Shown here piece after piece: positions 29,670 through 38,800 of a stretch of 64,000 nucleotides of DNA. Where the stretch lies: assembly GCA_947442105.1 (NCBI GenBank), contig CANEVH010000006.1:1-64000 (forward strand). Direction: 5' to 3'. The notes beneath the pieces were generated by a model. The model was not told the origin of the DNA. It saw only the letters and a program-made list of their open reading frames with translations, and made no database searches. Origin of the DNA: Comamonadaceae bacterium (lineage in GTDB: Bacteria > Pseudomonadota > Gammaproteobacteria > Burkholderiales > Burkholderiaceae_C). Position numbers and translations under genes: made by a program. Position 1 is the stretch's first letter. Each line of letters begins with the position of its first letter.

Positions 29670-29938
29670 CAGCCTTTGCGGCGCATGCGCAGCAGCAGGT
29701 CCGCGTAATGGGCAGCACCTGCCGCCAAGAGCCCCAGCGCCACCAAACCCCACAGCGACGTCAGCGCGCCGCGCAAGGCCACCATCAAAGCCAGACCGGC
29801 CAGGCCATTGAGCAAATAGTCGGCCGGTGCCAGGCCGCGCCCGGTGCGTTGGTGGAACACCCACAGCGCCAGCAATTCCAACGTCGTCAAGGCCATGACG
29901 CCGTCCACCAGCGCGCCGGAGGCGTACCAATGCTCCAA
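29669..29938 (-). CDS. Small membrane protein downstream of bchP, unknown function
   Basis: An 89-residue protein with three hydrophobic stretches (about 11-28, 42-56, 58-78) and a basic C-terminus (LLLRMRRKG). I do not recognise a family. It starts 2 bp after the bchP stop, on the same strand and presumably the same transcript from the PpsR-type promoter at bchG. A pigment-related or assembly role is context only. Rhodobacter-type clusters have a PucC-like gene in the bchG-bchP region; this gene is not that. Confidence 0.65.
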   Translation of the reverse strand: MEHWYASGALVDGVMALTTLELLALWVFHQRTGRGLAPADYLLNGLAGLALMVALRGALTSLWGLVALGLLAAGAAHYADLLLRMRRKG

Positions 29939-29940
29939 GG

Positions 29941-31146
29941 TCAGACCTTCACCAGACCCAGCAAGTGCGCCATGTCCTTGAAGAAAATGCGCACGTGGGC
30001 CATGGGTTTTTTGCGCACCAGTTCCTTGTTCATATAGGACTCAAAGGTGAGTTGCTGCACATCGCGGTCTTCGCAGATTTTGACAAAGCGCTCGCGCCGC
30101 TTTTCGCTGCTGTACCAAAACCACTGCATGATGCCCAGCACCGTGAACACGGTGCGGTGCTTCTGCATGAACTGTTTGCGGGCAAGCTTGAGATGGCGTG
30201 CGTCGCCAGTGCGCAGCGTTTCATGCGCGGCGTGGGCTGCGAGTTGCCCACCCACCATGGCGTAGTAAATGCCTTCGCCGGATGCGGGGGCCACCACGCC
30301 GGCGGCGTCACCGGCGAGCACCACGTCGCGCCCGTTGTCCCAGCACTTGAGCGGCTTCATGGGCAGGGGCGCGCCCTCGCGGCGCAGCACCTCGGCCCCG
30401 CCCAGCCCGGCGGACTGGCGCAATGCGCCCACGGCACTGCGCAAGGAAAACCCTTTATCGGCGCTGCCCGTGCCTATGCTCAAGGTGTCGCCATGGGGGA
30501 ACACCCAGCCATAAAAGTCGGGCGACAGCTTTCCTTGGTAGTACACATCGCAACGGGTGCCGTCGTAGCCTGCGGGCTTGACCACGGGCGCCTTGACGAT
30601 CTCGTGGTACGCGAACACGTATTCCGTGTCCTTGGCGCCTTCAATCGACTGGCGCGCCACCTGCGACTTGGCGCCATCGGCGCCGATGATGGTGCGTGCG
30701 CGCACCTGCGCCGGTGTGCCCTCGCCCCGGTGGTGGTGCTCGCGCGCCTGGTAGTGCACCACGCTCACACCGTCGGGGTCGCGGCTCAGCCGCTCAAATA
30801 TGCCAATGCGGCGCACCGCGCCGCTGGCGGCAGCCCGCTCGCGCAGCCATTCGTCAAAGTCCGCGCGGTCCACCATGCCAACAAAGCCGTTGTCGATAGG
30901 AATGTCTACGGCGTGGTTGCTGGGCGCAATCATGCGGGCGCTGCGCGCGCGCGCGACCAGCAGGTGGTCGGGGATGGCAAAGTCTTTGATCAGGCGCGGC
31001 GGAATGGCACCGCCGCAAGGCTTGATGCGCCCCGCCCGGTCCAGCAGCAGCACGCTGTGGCCCTTGCGCGCCATCTCGTGCGCGGCGGTGGCACCAGCAG
31101 GGCCGCCGCCGACCACTACCACGTCAAATGTTTCAATAGGTTTCAT
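29941..31146 (-). CDS. bchP: Geranylgeranyl diphosphate/bacteriochlorophyll reductase BchP
   Basis: It reduces the geranylgeranyl tail of bacteriochlorophyll to phytyl. ATG 31146 is chosen because GGAG lies 8 nt upstream, giving 401 residues; the ATG at 31203, which overlaps the bchG stop, is less likely. FAD-binding VVVGGGPAGATAAHEMARKG, RIKPCGGAIPP, the GADGAKS motif and VLAGDAAGVVAPASGEGI identify the ChlP/BchP family. It is cotranscribed with bchG. Confidence 0.95.
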   Translation of the reverse strand: MKPIETFDVVVVGGGPAGATAAHEMARKGHSVLLLDRAGRIKPCGGAIPPRLIKDFAIPDHLLVARARSARMIAPSNHAVDIPIDNGFVGMVDRADFDEWLRERAAASGAVRRIGIFERLSRDPDGVSVVHYQAREHHHRGEGTPAQVRARTIIGADGAKSQVARQSIEGAKDTEYVFAYHEIVKAPVVKPAGYDGTRCDVYYQGKLSPDFYGWVFPHGDTLSIGTGSADKGFSLRSAVGALRQSAGLGGAEVLRREGAPLPMKPLKCWDNGRDVVLAGDAAGVVAPASGEGIYYAMVGGQLAAHAAHETLRTGDARHLKLARKQFMQKHRTVFTVLGIMQWFWYSSEKRRERFVKICEDRDVQQLTFESYMNKELVRKKPMAHVRIFFKDMAHLLGLVKV

Positions 31147-31199
31147 TGCAGTAGCTCCGAAATGACGCTGGCTCGCAGCGCCGTGGTTGTGATGCAAGT

Positions 31200-32084
31200 T
31201 CATGGCGCCGTAGCCTGGCCACGCAATGCAAATGCGCTGACCATCATTCCCGCGACAAAAAACGGCACGCCAAATCCGCTGTACCAGTACGCGCGCTGGG
31301 TCACGCGTGCCAGAAAGTAGTCCATCATCAGCAGCTGAATGCCCAGCAGCAGCGCCACCGCCAGACCGTGGCCTGGTCGGCCCCAGGCGAACAGCAGCAC
31401 GACCACCAGCAACTGGGGCAAGCCCATGATCCAGCAGGCCACACCTGCGGCCCTTTGTTCCCCGAGTTGCACCGGCAAGGAGCGCACGCCCATGGCGCGG
31501 TCACCCTGGACCGACTTGAAGTCATTGAGCGTCATGATGCCGTGGGTGCCCACGCTGTACAGCAGGGCCAGCAGCAGCGAGCGGCTGCCCGGCATGGCGC
31601 CCCCGGCCATCACAGCAGCGCCCGTGGTCCAGGCGATACCCTCGTAGCTGATGCCGCAAGCCGCGTTGCCCCACCAGCCGTTTTCTTTCAGGCGCAGAGG
31701 CGGCGCGCTGTAGGCCCAGGCCAAGGCCAAGCCCAGCGCCGCTGCGGCAAAGCCCCACGGCCCCAACACCAAGGCCACCGCCAACGACACGCCAGTCCAG
31801 ACGACCGCGATCCCCAAGCCCCAGCGCCCAGGCATACGCCCAGAGGGTATGGGACGCTGCGGTTCGTTGATCGCATCCACGTGGCGGTCAAACCAGTCGT
31901 TCACCGCTTGGCTGGTGGCGCAGACAAAGGGACCGGCGAGCGCGATGCCAACGATTGCCAACAGCCATTTGCCGTCCATGGCCACACCCGAGGCGACCAC
32001 ACCGCAGGCAAATGCCCACATGGGCGGAAACCAGGTGATGGGCTTAAACAGCTCGGTAATGGCAGAAAGTGCGGGGCGCGGCAT
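31200..32084 (-). CDS. bchG: Bacteriochlorophyll synthase BchG
   Basis: A membrane prenyltransferase that attaches the isoprenoid tail to bacteriochlorophyllide. The 294-residue protein has about nine membrane helices and the Asp-rich motif NDWFDRHVDAINEPQRPIPSG (about 61-81), plus a second Asp-rich loop near NDFKSVQGD. No Shine-Dalgarno precedes ATG 32084; the promoter -10 ends 7 nt upstream, so the mRNA may be leaderless. Confidence 0.95.
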   Translation of the reverse strand: MPRPALSAITELFKPITWFPPMWAFACGVVASGVAMDGKWLLAIVGIALAGPFVCATSQAVNDWFDRHVDAINEPQRPIPSGRMPGRWGLGIAVVWTGVSLAVALVLGPWGFAAAALGLALAWAYSAPPLRLKENGWWGNAACGISYEGIAWTTGAAVMAGGAMPGSRSLLLALLYSVGTHGIMTLNDFKSVQGDRAMGVRSLPVQLGEQRAAGVACWIMGLPQLLVVVLLFAWGRPGHGLAVALLLGIQLLMMDYFLARVTQRAYWYSGFGVPFFVAGMMVSAFALRGQATAP

Positions 32085-32088
32085 GCGC

Positions 32089-32106
32089 TGTGTTTTAGCC
32101 TTGACA
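32089..32106 (-). promoter_or_regulatory. PpsR/CrtJ-type site over the bchG -10
   Basis: An exact TGT-N12-ACA match (plus strand TGTGTTTTAGCCTTGACA). It covers the leftward -10 hexamer TAAAAC (32097-32092). The -35, TTGACA (32120-32115), is 17 bp away. The next PpsR-type site starts 8 bp further upstream, the spacing I recall for paired CrtJ sites in Rhodobacter bchC. Confidence 0.8.
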
Positions 32107-32114
32107 CTTTAAAG

Positions 32115-32132
32115 TGTCAAGGCATATTTACA
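32115..32132 (-). promoter_or_regulatory. PpsR/CrtJ-type site over the bchG -35
   Basis: A second exact TGT-N12-ACA match (plus strand TGTCAAGGCATATTTACA) covering the leftward -35 TTGACA. Together with the site at 32089 it would let PpsR cover both promoter elements. A 26-bp perfect palindrome (32098-32123; arms GCCTTGACACTTT and AAAGTGTCAAGGC) links the two sites. Confidence 0.8.
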
Positions 32133-32220
32133 CTTCTTATGGTATCCCCTAGTGCCGCCTTGCAAGGGCAGCTTAATCCGCCCAGTTTTTGCGCCTAGTT
32201 TTGACGCCTAGGTTTTGTGA

Positions 32221-33690
32221 CTAGTTTTCGGCGTCAGGCTCGGCGTTGGCGTCGCCCATGCCAAAGCGGCGCAGCTTGACGTACAGGCTTTGGCGCGACA
32301 GACCCAGCATTTCCGCTGCGGAGGCGCGGTTGTCCCCGGTCAGCTCCAAGGCCGCCTCGATGCACAGTTGCTCAATCAGGTCGGTGGTCTCTCGCACAAT
32401 GTCTTTGAGCGGAACGCGGCCCACCAGTTCGGTCATCTGCCCGGTGGAGCGCGGCAGCTCTTTGGTCGGTTTGGCCTCGGCGTTCAAGCGCAAACCCACG
32501 TCGCGGATGGTAAAACCCAGGCACCGCTTTTCGCCGGTGTTAACCGCCACGGCCGAGATTTCCACATCGGTGGTAGATCCGTAGTCCCCGCGCATGCGGG
32601 TGGCAAACAAGCGCACCACATCGCGCTGGCGCAAATTCGAAATCAGCACACTCAGATCGACACCGGCCCGACCCAGCCAGCGCTCCAGCGATTCACCGCG
32701 CACCAAGTCTTCGTTGCTCACTTGGGCGAGTTGCAAGAAAGCCCGGTTGGCGGTGAGCACCTGCCCGGCCAGGTCGGTGACGACAAAGGCGTCTGGCGCG
32801 CTTTCCATCACATCGACCAGAATTTGCTTGGCGTTGCCCGTGCCCCGCGTGTCTTGCTGCGCCGCCTTGGGAACCAGGCGCAACAAAAAATGGGAAGACT
32901 GCTCTTGCCGAAACAGCGACACCGACACCACCATGTCTGCGCCGCTGGGGGCAAGCCGCACCTCTAGCGGGACCGAGCGGCCACTGGCGCGCAAACCAGA
33001 AAACACCTGGCTCAACTCGGTATAGCTGCGCTGCTCCAGGCTGTCGCGCAGGCTCCAAGCGCTTTTGGAAAGCGCCTCGCCAAACAAAGCGAGGGCTGCG
33101 GGGTTGCTGTCCTCCAGCTTTTCGCTCGCGGCGTCCAGAATCAGCAGGGCCTCGGAAGTGACCTGGAACAGCAGGCGATAGCGGGTTTCTATATGTTTGA
33201 GTTGCCAGTAATCGCGCTCCATCGAGCGTTGGGCAGAAATCAGCTTTTGCTGCAAGGCGGCTTGGGGCCGCAGATCACGCCCAAAAGCAATTGCATGGGC
33301 TTGCTGGCCGGGTGCAGCCGGAATCCGAATCAAGGAATAAGACAGAGGGAGTTCGCTCCCGTCCTGGGCAAACTGGTTGAGGTGGCGCCATCTGGAGCCC
33401 TTGCCCGTGCCCGCGTCCCGCAACATCGACGCCACTTTGTTGCGGCTCTCCGTCGTGACCGTCTGGCTCCACGGTTTGCCCAGCCAGTGCTGGTAGCCTT
33501 GGCCGACCATTTCGTCGCTGCCAAAAGCGGCGTCGCGGATCACACCGGCTTCGTCCATGACCAGCACCACGTCGGCAGCCGCCGTGATCAGCGTTGCCGC
33601 AACGTCCACGTCCAAGTTCGACAAAAAGCGCGCAGGGTGTTCAAAACGTCCTGTGGGCGGCGGGGGCGACGTTTGAATAACTTGGTTCAT
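32221..33690 (-). CDS. ppsR: PpsR/CrtJ photosynthesis repressor
   Basis: A 489-residue aerobic repressor of photosynthesis genes. N-terminal PAS-like region, a Q-linker near 160-180, two further PAS domains (about 180-290 and 300-420), and a C-terminal Fis-type helix-turn-helix (ASAAEMLGLSRQSLYVKLRRFGMG). A cysteine just before the helix-turn-helix (IEQLCIEAALELTGDNRAS) is placed like the redox-sensitive cysteine described for CrtJ. It lies upstream of bchG and downstream of aerR on the same strand. Confidence 0.94.
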   Translation of the reverse strand: MNQVIQTSPPPPTGRFEHPARFLSNLDVDVAATLITAAADVVLVMDEAGVIRDAAFGSDEMVGQGYQHWLGKPWSQTVTTESRNKVASMLRDAGTGKGSRWRHLNQFAQDGSELPLSYSLIRIPAAPGQQAHAIAFGRDLRPQAALQQKLISAQRSMERDYWQLKHIETRYRLLFQVTSEALLILDAASEKLEDSNPAALALFGEALSKSAWSLRDSLEQRSYTELSQVFSGLRASGRSVPLEVRLAPSGADMVVSVSLFRQEQSSHFLLRLVPKAAQQDTRGTGNAKQILVDVMESAPDAFVVTDLAGQVLTANRAFLQLAQVSNEDLVRGESLERWLGRAGVDLSVLISNLRQRDVVRLFATRMRGDYGSTTDVEISAVAVNTGEKRCLGFTIRDVGLRLNAEAKPTKELPRSTGQMTELVGRVPLKDIVRETTDLIEQLCIEAALELTGDNRASAAEMLGLSRQSLYVKLRRFGMGDANAEPDAEN

Positions 33691-33727
33691 GGGTAGTCCG
33701 AAAGTGGAAATCGAGTGGGCCGGGCGG

Positions 33728-34654
33728 CTAATGCGCCGTAAGACCGGTGGACAAATGCATTCGCGCCCGTCCTGGCGCCAAACTTCCGTCGTTGACCATC
33801 AGGTCTGCGCCGACTTTGTCAAAAAGTTCTGGGTTGCACGCAAAAAGCGGACCACCAACCATTATGCATACGCCGGCGTGCTGCGAGGCCCTGCGCACCG
33901 CACGAATGCAATCGGTCAATGTCTGCAACTGCAATTCCGTGGCGAGGGAAAAACCCACCACATCGTACTTTTCACGCTTAACCAGGGTGACCGGGTCGTC
34001 ATGCAGGTCGTAGGGCCCGCCGGTGACGGCCCAGCCGTCGCGCTGAAAAAACTCTGCCACCATGGCCAGGCCGAAGGTGTGCTGCTCGCCGGGGGTGGGC
34101 ACCAGCAAAATGCGCAAGCCGTTGCTGACCGGGTTTTTGTACTTTTCAAACTGCGCGCTGAGTTCATGCAGCATTTTTTGCAAACGCCCCAAACCGATGG
34201 TCACGTCGGTGAAATCGCACAGGTCGTCTTCCCACAATGCCCCCAGGTAGCGCGCAGCCGGGGCCAACAGGTCCAGGTAAATGGACTCAATGGGCGCGCC
34301 TTTGACGCGCATGAATTCAATCGTCTCCAGCGCCTGGGCCTCGCTGCGGGTCAGAATGTGGTTGGCAAATTGGGCAACCTCTTCGGGCGTTACAGCGATG
34401 GCGCCGTAGTTTGCGGGCAGCACGCACTCCTCGGGAGCGCGGTGCGCGAGCATGAGGCGAGGAATGATTTCATGCTGAATGGCTTTGGCCAGCACGGCCA
34501 CCGCATGATCGTCCTGGGAAAAAGCATCGAATGCCGGGCGCTGCTTGGCGTAGCGTGCTTGCTGCCCGCTGCCCGGTGCGGACCAATTCTCTGCGCCGGG
34601 GGACTCAGCGAAGCTTCCATCTGACACCAAAGTGATGCGGCTACTCGAACCCAT
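33728..34654 (-). CDS. aerR: AerR/PpaA cobalamin-binding antirepressor
   Basis: A 308-residue regulator that modulates PpsR/CrtJ. It has a helical cap (about 95-170, with the LGALWEDD tryptophan) and a B12-binding Rossmann domain with the ligand-type histidine in GEQHTFGL (H192) and later GGPLF. In AerR this module senses light through a cobalamin cofactor. AGGAG lies 9 nt before ATG 34654. It is 37 bp upstream of ppsR on the same strand and divergent from bchF. Confidence 0.93.
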   Translation of the reverse strand: MGSSSRITLVSDGSFAESPGAENWSAPGSGQQARYAKQRPAFDAFSQDDHAVAVLAKAIQHEIIPRLMLAHRAPEECVLPANYGAIAVTPEEVAQFANHILTRSEAQALETIEFMRVKGAPIESIYLDLLAPAARYLGALWEDDLCDFTDVTIGLGRLQKMLHELSAQFEKYKNPVSNGLRILLVPTPGEQHTFGLAMVAEFFQRDGWAVTGGPYDLHDDPVTLVKREKYDVVGFSLATELQLQTLTDCIRAVRRASQHAGVCIMVGGPLFACNPELFDKVGADLMVNDGSLAPGRARMHLSTGLTAH

Positions 34655-34816
34655 TTTCTTGTCTCCTCGTTAGGGGATTTCGCCACTGGCGAACGCGCCT
34701 CGGTTCATGCCGAAGCTTTCGTTTGAAGTCACCGCACCGGCAATTTTTCGCATTTTTAGCAACAAAAAATGGCCGACGCTGGCCGGTTTGGGGTTCGTTT
34801 TACGCCGGTCCTCCAC

Positions 34817-34926
34817 TTAAATCAAAGCATTTCTTATTTCCGATGATTTTAGTCGGATTAAATCAAAAGTGTCCATAAATATTTACGTAACAACAAGTTG
34901 ACATTTCTCTAAAGCCGGGATAAATT
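34817..34926 (+). promoter_or_regulatory. bchF promoter with degenerate PpsR-type sites and a direct repeat
   Basis: TTGACA (34898-34903), 17-bp spacer, TAAATT (34921-34926), then 7 nt to the bchF ATG, the same geometry as bchG. A degenerate PpsR site (CGT-N12-ACA, 34886-34903) ends on the -35, and another (TGT-N12-ACG, 34870-34887) abuts it upstream. A 10-bp direct repeat TTAAATCAAA (34817-34826 and 34858-34867) has a 41-bp period, about four helical turns. The remaining aerR-bchF gap shows no gene. Confidence 0.6.
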
Positions 34927-34933
34927 GGGTTTC

Positions 34934-35506
34934 ATGGCCCATCCATCCCATACCTTTTCGCAGCCTGACGCAGCCGTCGCCAAAGCGCGCCGCCCGCTGT
35001 ACACGCCCGAAGAGCGCATCCGGCGCGACACGTCGGTTTGGACCTTTGTCCAAGGTGTGTTGGCGCCCATTCAGTTCTTTATCTTCTTGGGCAGTCTGGG
35101 CTTGGTGCTGCGCTTTTTGCTCACCGGCAACGGGCTTGAGATTGCCAACCACTCGGTGGTGGTGAAAACGCTGGCGCTCTACACCATCATGGTCACCGGC
35201 TGCATTTGGGAAAAAGCCGTGTACGGGCGCTACCTGTTTGCCCCCGCTTTCTATTGGGAAGACGTGTTTAGCATGCTGGTGCTGGCCCTGCACAGCACGT
35301 ATTTGTGGGCCATGTACACCGGAGCGCTTTCCGGCGTTGAACTCATGTATTTGGCATTGGCGGCGTACAGCACCTATGTCATTAACGCGGGACAGTTCTT
35401 GCTCAAGCTGCGTGCTGCGCGCCTGGACCACGAGGCTTCTCTGCGCGCTGGCGCAAAAACCGCAGATACCGCTGCGGCAGACCACAAGCTGGGGATAGCC
35501 GCATGA
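34934..35506 (+). CDS. bchF: 3-vinyl bacteriochlorophyllide hydratase BchF
   Basis: It hydrates the 3-vinyl group on the route to bacteriochlorophyll a. ATG 34934 gives 190 residues with four membrane helices; TPEERIRRDTSVWTFVQGVLAPIQFFIFL and GCIWEKAVYGRYLFAPAFYWEDVFSMLV are family signatures. It is normally followed by bchN and bchB; here it is followed by 334 bp without a recognisable gene and then bchH. Confidence 0.95.
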   Translation: MAHPSHTFSQPDAAVAKARRPLYTPEERIRRDTSVWTFVQGVLAPIQFFIFLGSLGLVLRFLLTGNGLEIANHSVVVKTLALYTIMVTGCIWEKAVYGRYLFAPAFYWEDVFSMLVLALHSTYLWAMYTGALSGVELMYLALAAYSTYVINAGQFLLKLRAARLDHEASLRAGAKTADTAAADHKLGIAA

Positions 35507-35840
35507 ACCACTCCCTACTGCGCGCGCAGCCGGGAACTCGCACGCGCACCAAAGGTGGTTTGAACGCCTGTGGGCGAATAAAACGCCTGGCACAAGCTGC
35601 GCTCGCTTGGCACGGCATGCGGTTTGGCCTTGCAACAACACAAGTCCGTACTAGTGAAAACACTGAGGCGAAAAGATCACAGGCACAAACCCTAGGTTTG
35701 GATGCAGATACCGCTGCAGCGCAACACCCCACACGCCTGCACGAGGCGCGATATACAAACCGTCGGCCCGTTGGCTGGCACGTGCACCGAGCGATATGCC
35801 GTCCACTGCGGCCTGGCTCCAACCCAGGTGGAGACCGCCA
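35507..35840 (+). other. Gap where bchN and bchB are expected; no recognised gene
   Basis: A 113-codon frame (35503-35844) overlaps the bchF stop by ATGA, the way a coupled bchN would, but its Arg/Thr-rich translation (MNHSLLRAQPGTRTRTK...) matches no family I know and does not resemble BchN. The frames on both strands look non-coding. The segment may be the scar of a bchNB deletion or a leader of bchH. Confidence 0.5.
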
Positions 35841-38800
35841 ATGACGCTAAGTTCCCTCTCATTTGCGAAAGCGGCTCCGCGCCGCCCGCACACCCCCATC
35901 AAGGTGGTGATAGTGACCATGGACACGCACCTAGCGAGTTCGGTGGAACGCGCCCGCCGGACCCTGGGGCAAGAGTTTCCCGGTCTGAGCCTGAGCCTGC
36001 ACGCCGCCTCCGAATACGCCGGCAACGAAAAATTGATTGCGCGCTGCAAGGCCGATATTGCCCAGGCCGACATCGTGGTGGCTAGCATGCTGTTTCTGGA
36101 GGACCATTTCCTGCCCATCCTGGACGATTTGCGCGCCCGGCGCATGCAGTGCGACGCCATGGTTTGCATGGCATCCGCCACCGAAGTCACGCAACTCACC
36201 CGCCTGGGCCAGTTCGACATGGGCAAACCCGCCAGCGGCCCGATGGCGCTGCTGAAAAAACTGCGCGGCAGCAAAGAAAAGGCCGCCACCGGGGGAGCGG
36301 CGCAAATGAAGATGCTGCGTCGCCTGCCGCAGATGCTGCGCTTTATTCCCGGTACCGCGCAAGATGTGCGCGCCTACTTTTTGGCAATGCAGTACTGGAT
36401 GAGCGGCTCGGACGAGAACGTGCTGAATTTGGTACGCCACGTGATCGACCGCGGCGCCGATGGCCCCCGGCGCGGCTTGCGCGGAACTGTCAAAGCAGAC
36501 GCGCCCGTCCATTACCCCGAAGTCGGCGTTTACCACCCGCGTCTGGCCGGACGTTATTCAGAGGCTGCCCTGGCACTGCCCCTGCCTGAAGGCGGCGCGG
36601 TGCGCGGCACCGTGGGCTTGCTGCTGATGCGCTCTTACCTGCTGTCGGGCAACGCTGGGCATTACGACGGCGTGATCGCCGCCTTGGAGGCGCGCGGCCT
36701 GCGGGTCATACCCGCCTTTGCCGCTGGACTGGATTCGCGCCCTGCCATTGACGCCTTTTTCTACCAAGACGGCCAAGTCAGCGTGGACGCGGTGGTTTCG
36801 CTCACCGGCTTTTCGCTCGTGGGTGGCCCGGCCTACAACGACGCCAAGGGCGCTGAAGAAGTGTTGGCCAAACTTGACGTGCCCTACGTGGCCGCGCATC
36901 CGGTGGAATTTCAGACCCTGGACCTGTGGGGCGGCTCCGAGCGCGGCCTCTTGCCGGTGGAAAGCACCATCATGGTGGCCATCCCTGAGCTGGACGGCTC
37001 CACTGGCCCCATGGTCTTTGGCGGACGCCCTGGCGCTGTCGGCGTTACTTGTACGGGTTGCCACCATGGCTGCACGTTTGGCGCGCAAGCCACGGCCCAA
37101 GACATGCACTCCTGCCCGGAGCGCGCCAACATGCTGGCAGCGCGTGTGAGCAAACTGGTGGCCCTCAAACGCAGCGAACGCAGCGCGCGCAAGGTCGCCA
37201 TCGTGCTGTTCAACTTTCCGCCCAATGCCGGCAACATAGGCAGCGCCGCTTATTTGTCGGTGTTCGAGTCCTTGTTGCACACGCTGACCGCCATGCAGGC
37301 CCAGGGCTACCAGGTCAACCTGCCCGAGAGCGTGGATGAATTGCGCGACGCCCTATTGCACGGCAACGCCGCCCATTACGGCGCCGACGCCAATGTGCAC
37401 ACCCTGATCAGCGCCGACGACCATGTGCGCCGCGAGCGCTGGCTCAAAGAAATCGAAGCGCAATGGGGCCCGGCGCCTGGCCGCCAGCTCAGCAATGGCA
37501 GCGCCATCTTTGTGCTGGGCAAGCAGTTTGGCAATGTGCTGGTCAGCGTGCAGCCTTCGTTTGGCTACGAGGGCGACCCGATGCGGCTTTTGTTTGAGAA
37601 AGGCCTGGCGCCCACCCACGCGTTCTCGGCTTTTTACCGCTACCTGCGCGAAGACTTCCAGGCCCACGCGGTATTGCACTTTGGCACCCACGGCGCGCTG
37701 GAATTCATGCCCGGCAAGCAAACCGGCTTAAGCGGCACCTGCTGGCCCGACCGGCTGATTGACGACTTGCCCAATGTGTACCTGTACGCGTCCAACAATC
37801 CGTCCGAGGGTGCGATAGCCAAACGCCGCTCAGGCGCCACCTTGGTCAGCTACCTCACACCGCCGATTGCCCAAGCCGGTTTGTACAAAGGCCTGAACGA
37901 GCTGAAGGCATCGCTGGACCGCTGGCGCACCCTGGAGCGCGACGCCCGTGAACGCCCCGAGCTTGCCGCCATCATCCACGCGCAGGCCGCCGACCTGGAC
38001 CTCACCGAAGCGGACCCGGTCTGGGACGCCAGCGACAGCGCAGGCCTGGACAAGCGCATGCTGCAACTGGCCCAAGAGGTGCTGGAGCTGGAGTACACCC
38101 TGATCCCCCACGGCTTGCACGTCACAGGCCGCGCGCCCAGCGCAGCGCAGCGGGTGGACATGCTGCTGGCCATGGCCGATTCTGCGCAAGGCATCACCCT
38201 GCCCCGGGCTGCGGTTGAAGCTTTGGTGGCCGGCAAAACTGCGCAACAGGCGTGGACAGCCACCGGCTTAGCCAAAGACGCGCAAGCGCTGAGCGCCCTG
38301 GAGGCGCTGGTGCTGCCCAACGCGCAATTGGCAGTGGACACCGAGGTGAGCGCCTTGATGCACGCGCTGGACGGTGGCTACATCCGCCCCGCCCCAGGTG
38401 GCGACATTTTGCGCACGCCGGCGGTGCTGCCTACTGGCCGCAATATCCACGGCTTTGACCCGTTTCGCATTCCCAGCGCGCTGGCGGTGCGTGAAGGCGC
38501 GGCACAGGCCCAGTTGCTGCTGGAGCGCCACCAGGCAGACGGCCACGCCCTGCCCGAGTCGGTGGCCATGGTGCTCTGGGGCAGCGACAACCTGAAAAAC
38601 GAAGGCACGCCGATTGGCCAGGCGCTGGCACTCATGGGCGCGCTGCCGCGTTTTGACAGCTATGGCCGCATTGCGGGCGCCACCCTCATTCCCCTGGCCG
38701 AGCTGGGCCGCCCGCGTGTGGATGTGGTAATTACCCTCTCAGGCATCTTCCGGGACCTGATGCCTTTGCAGATCAAGCTGCTGGCAGAGGCCGCGTTTTT

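Noticed and set aside
32098-32123. 26-bp palindrome as a terminator of ppsR
   Set aside because: No T-run follows in the ppsR direction, and it overlaps an exact pair of PpsR-type sites plus the -35 of bchG, so an operator fits better.
35503-35844. bchN in the frame coupled to bchF
   Set aside because: The translation has none of the BchN cysteine motifs and is far too short.
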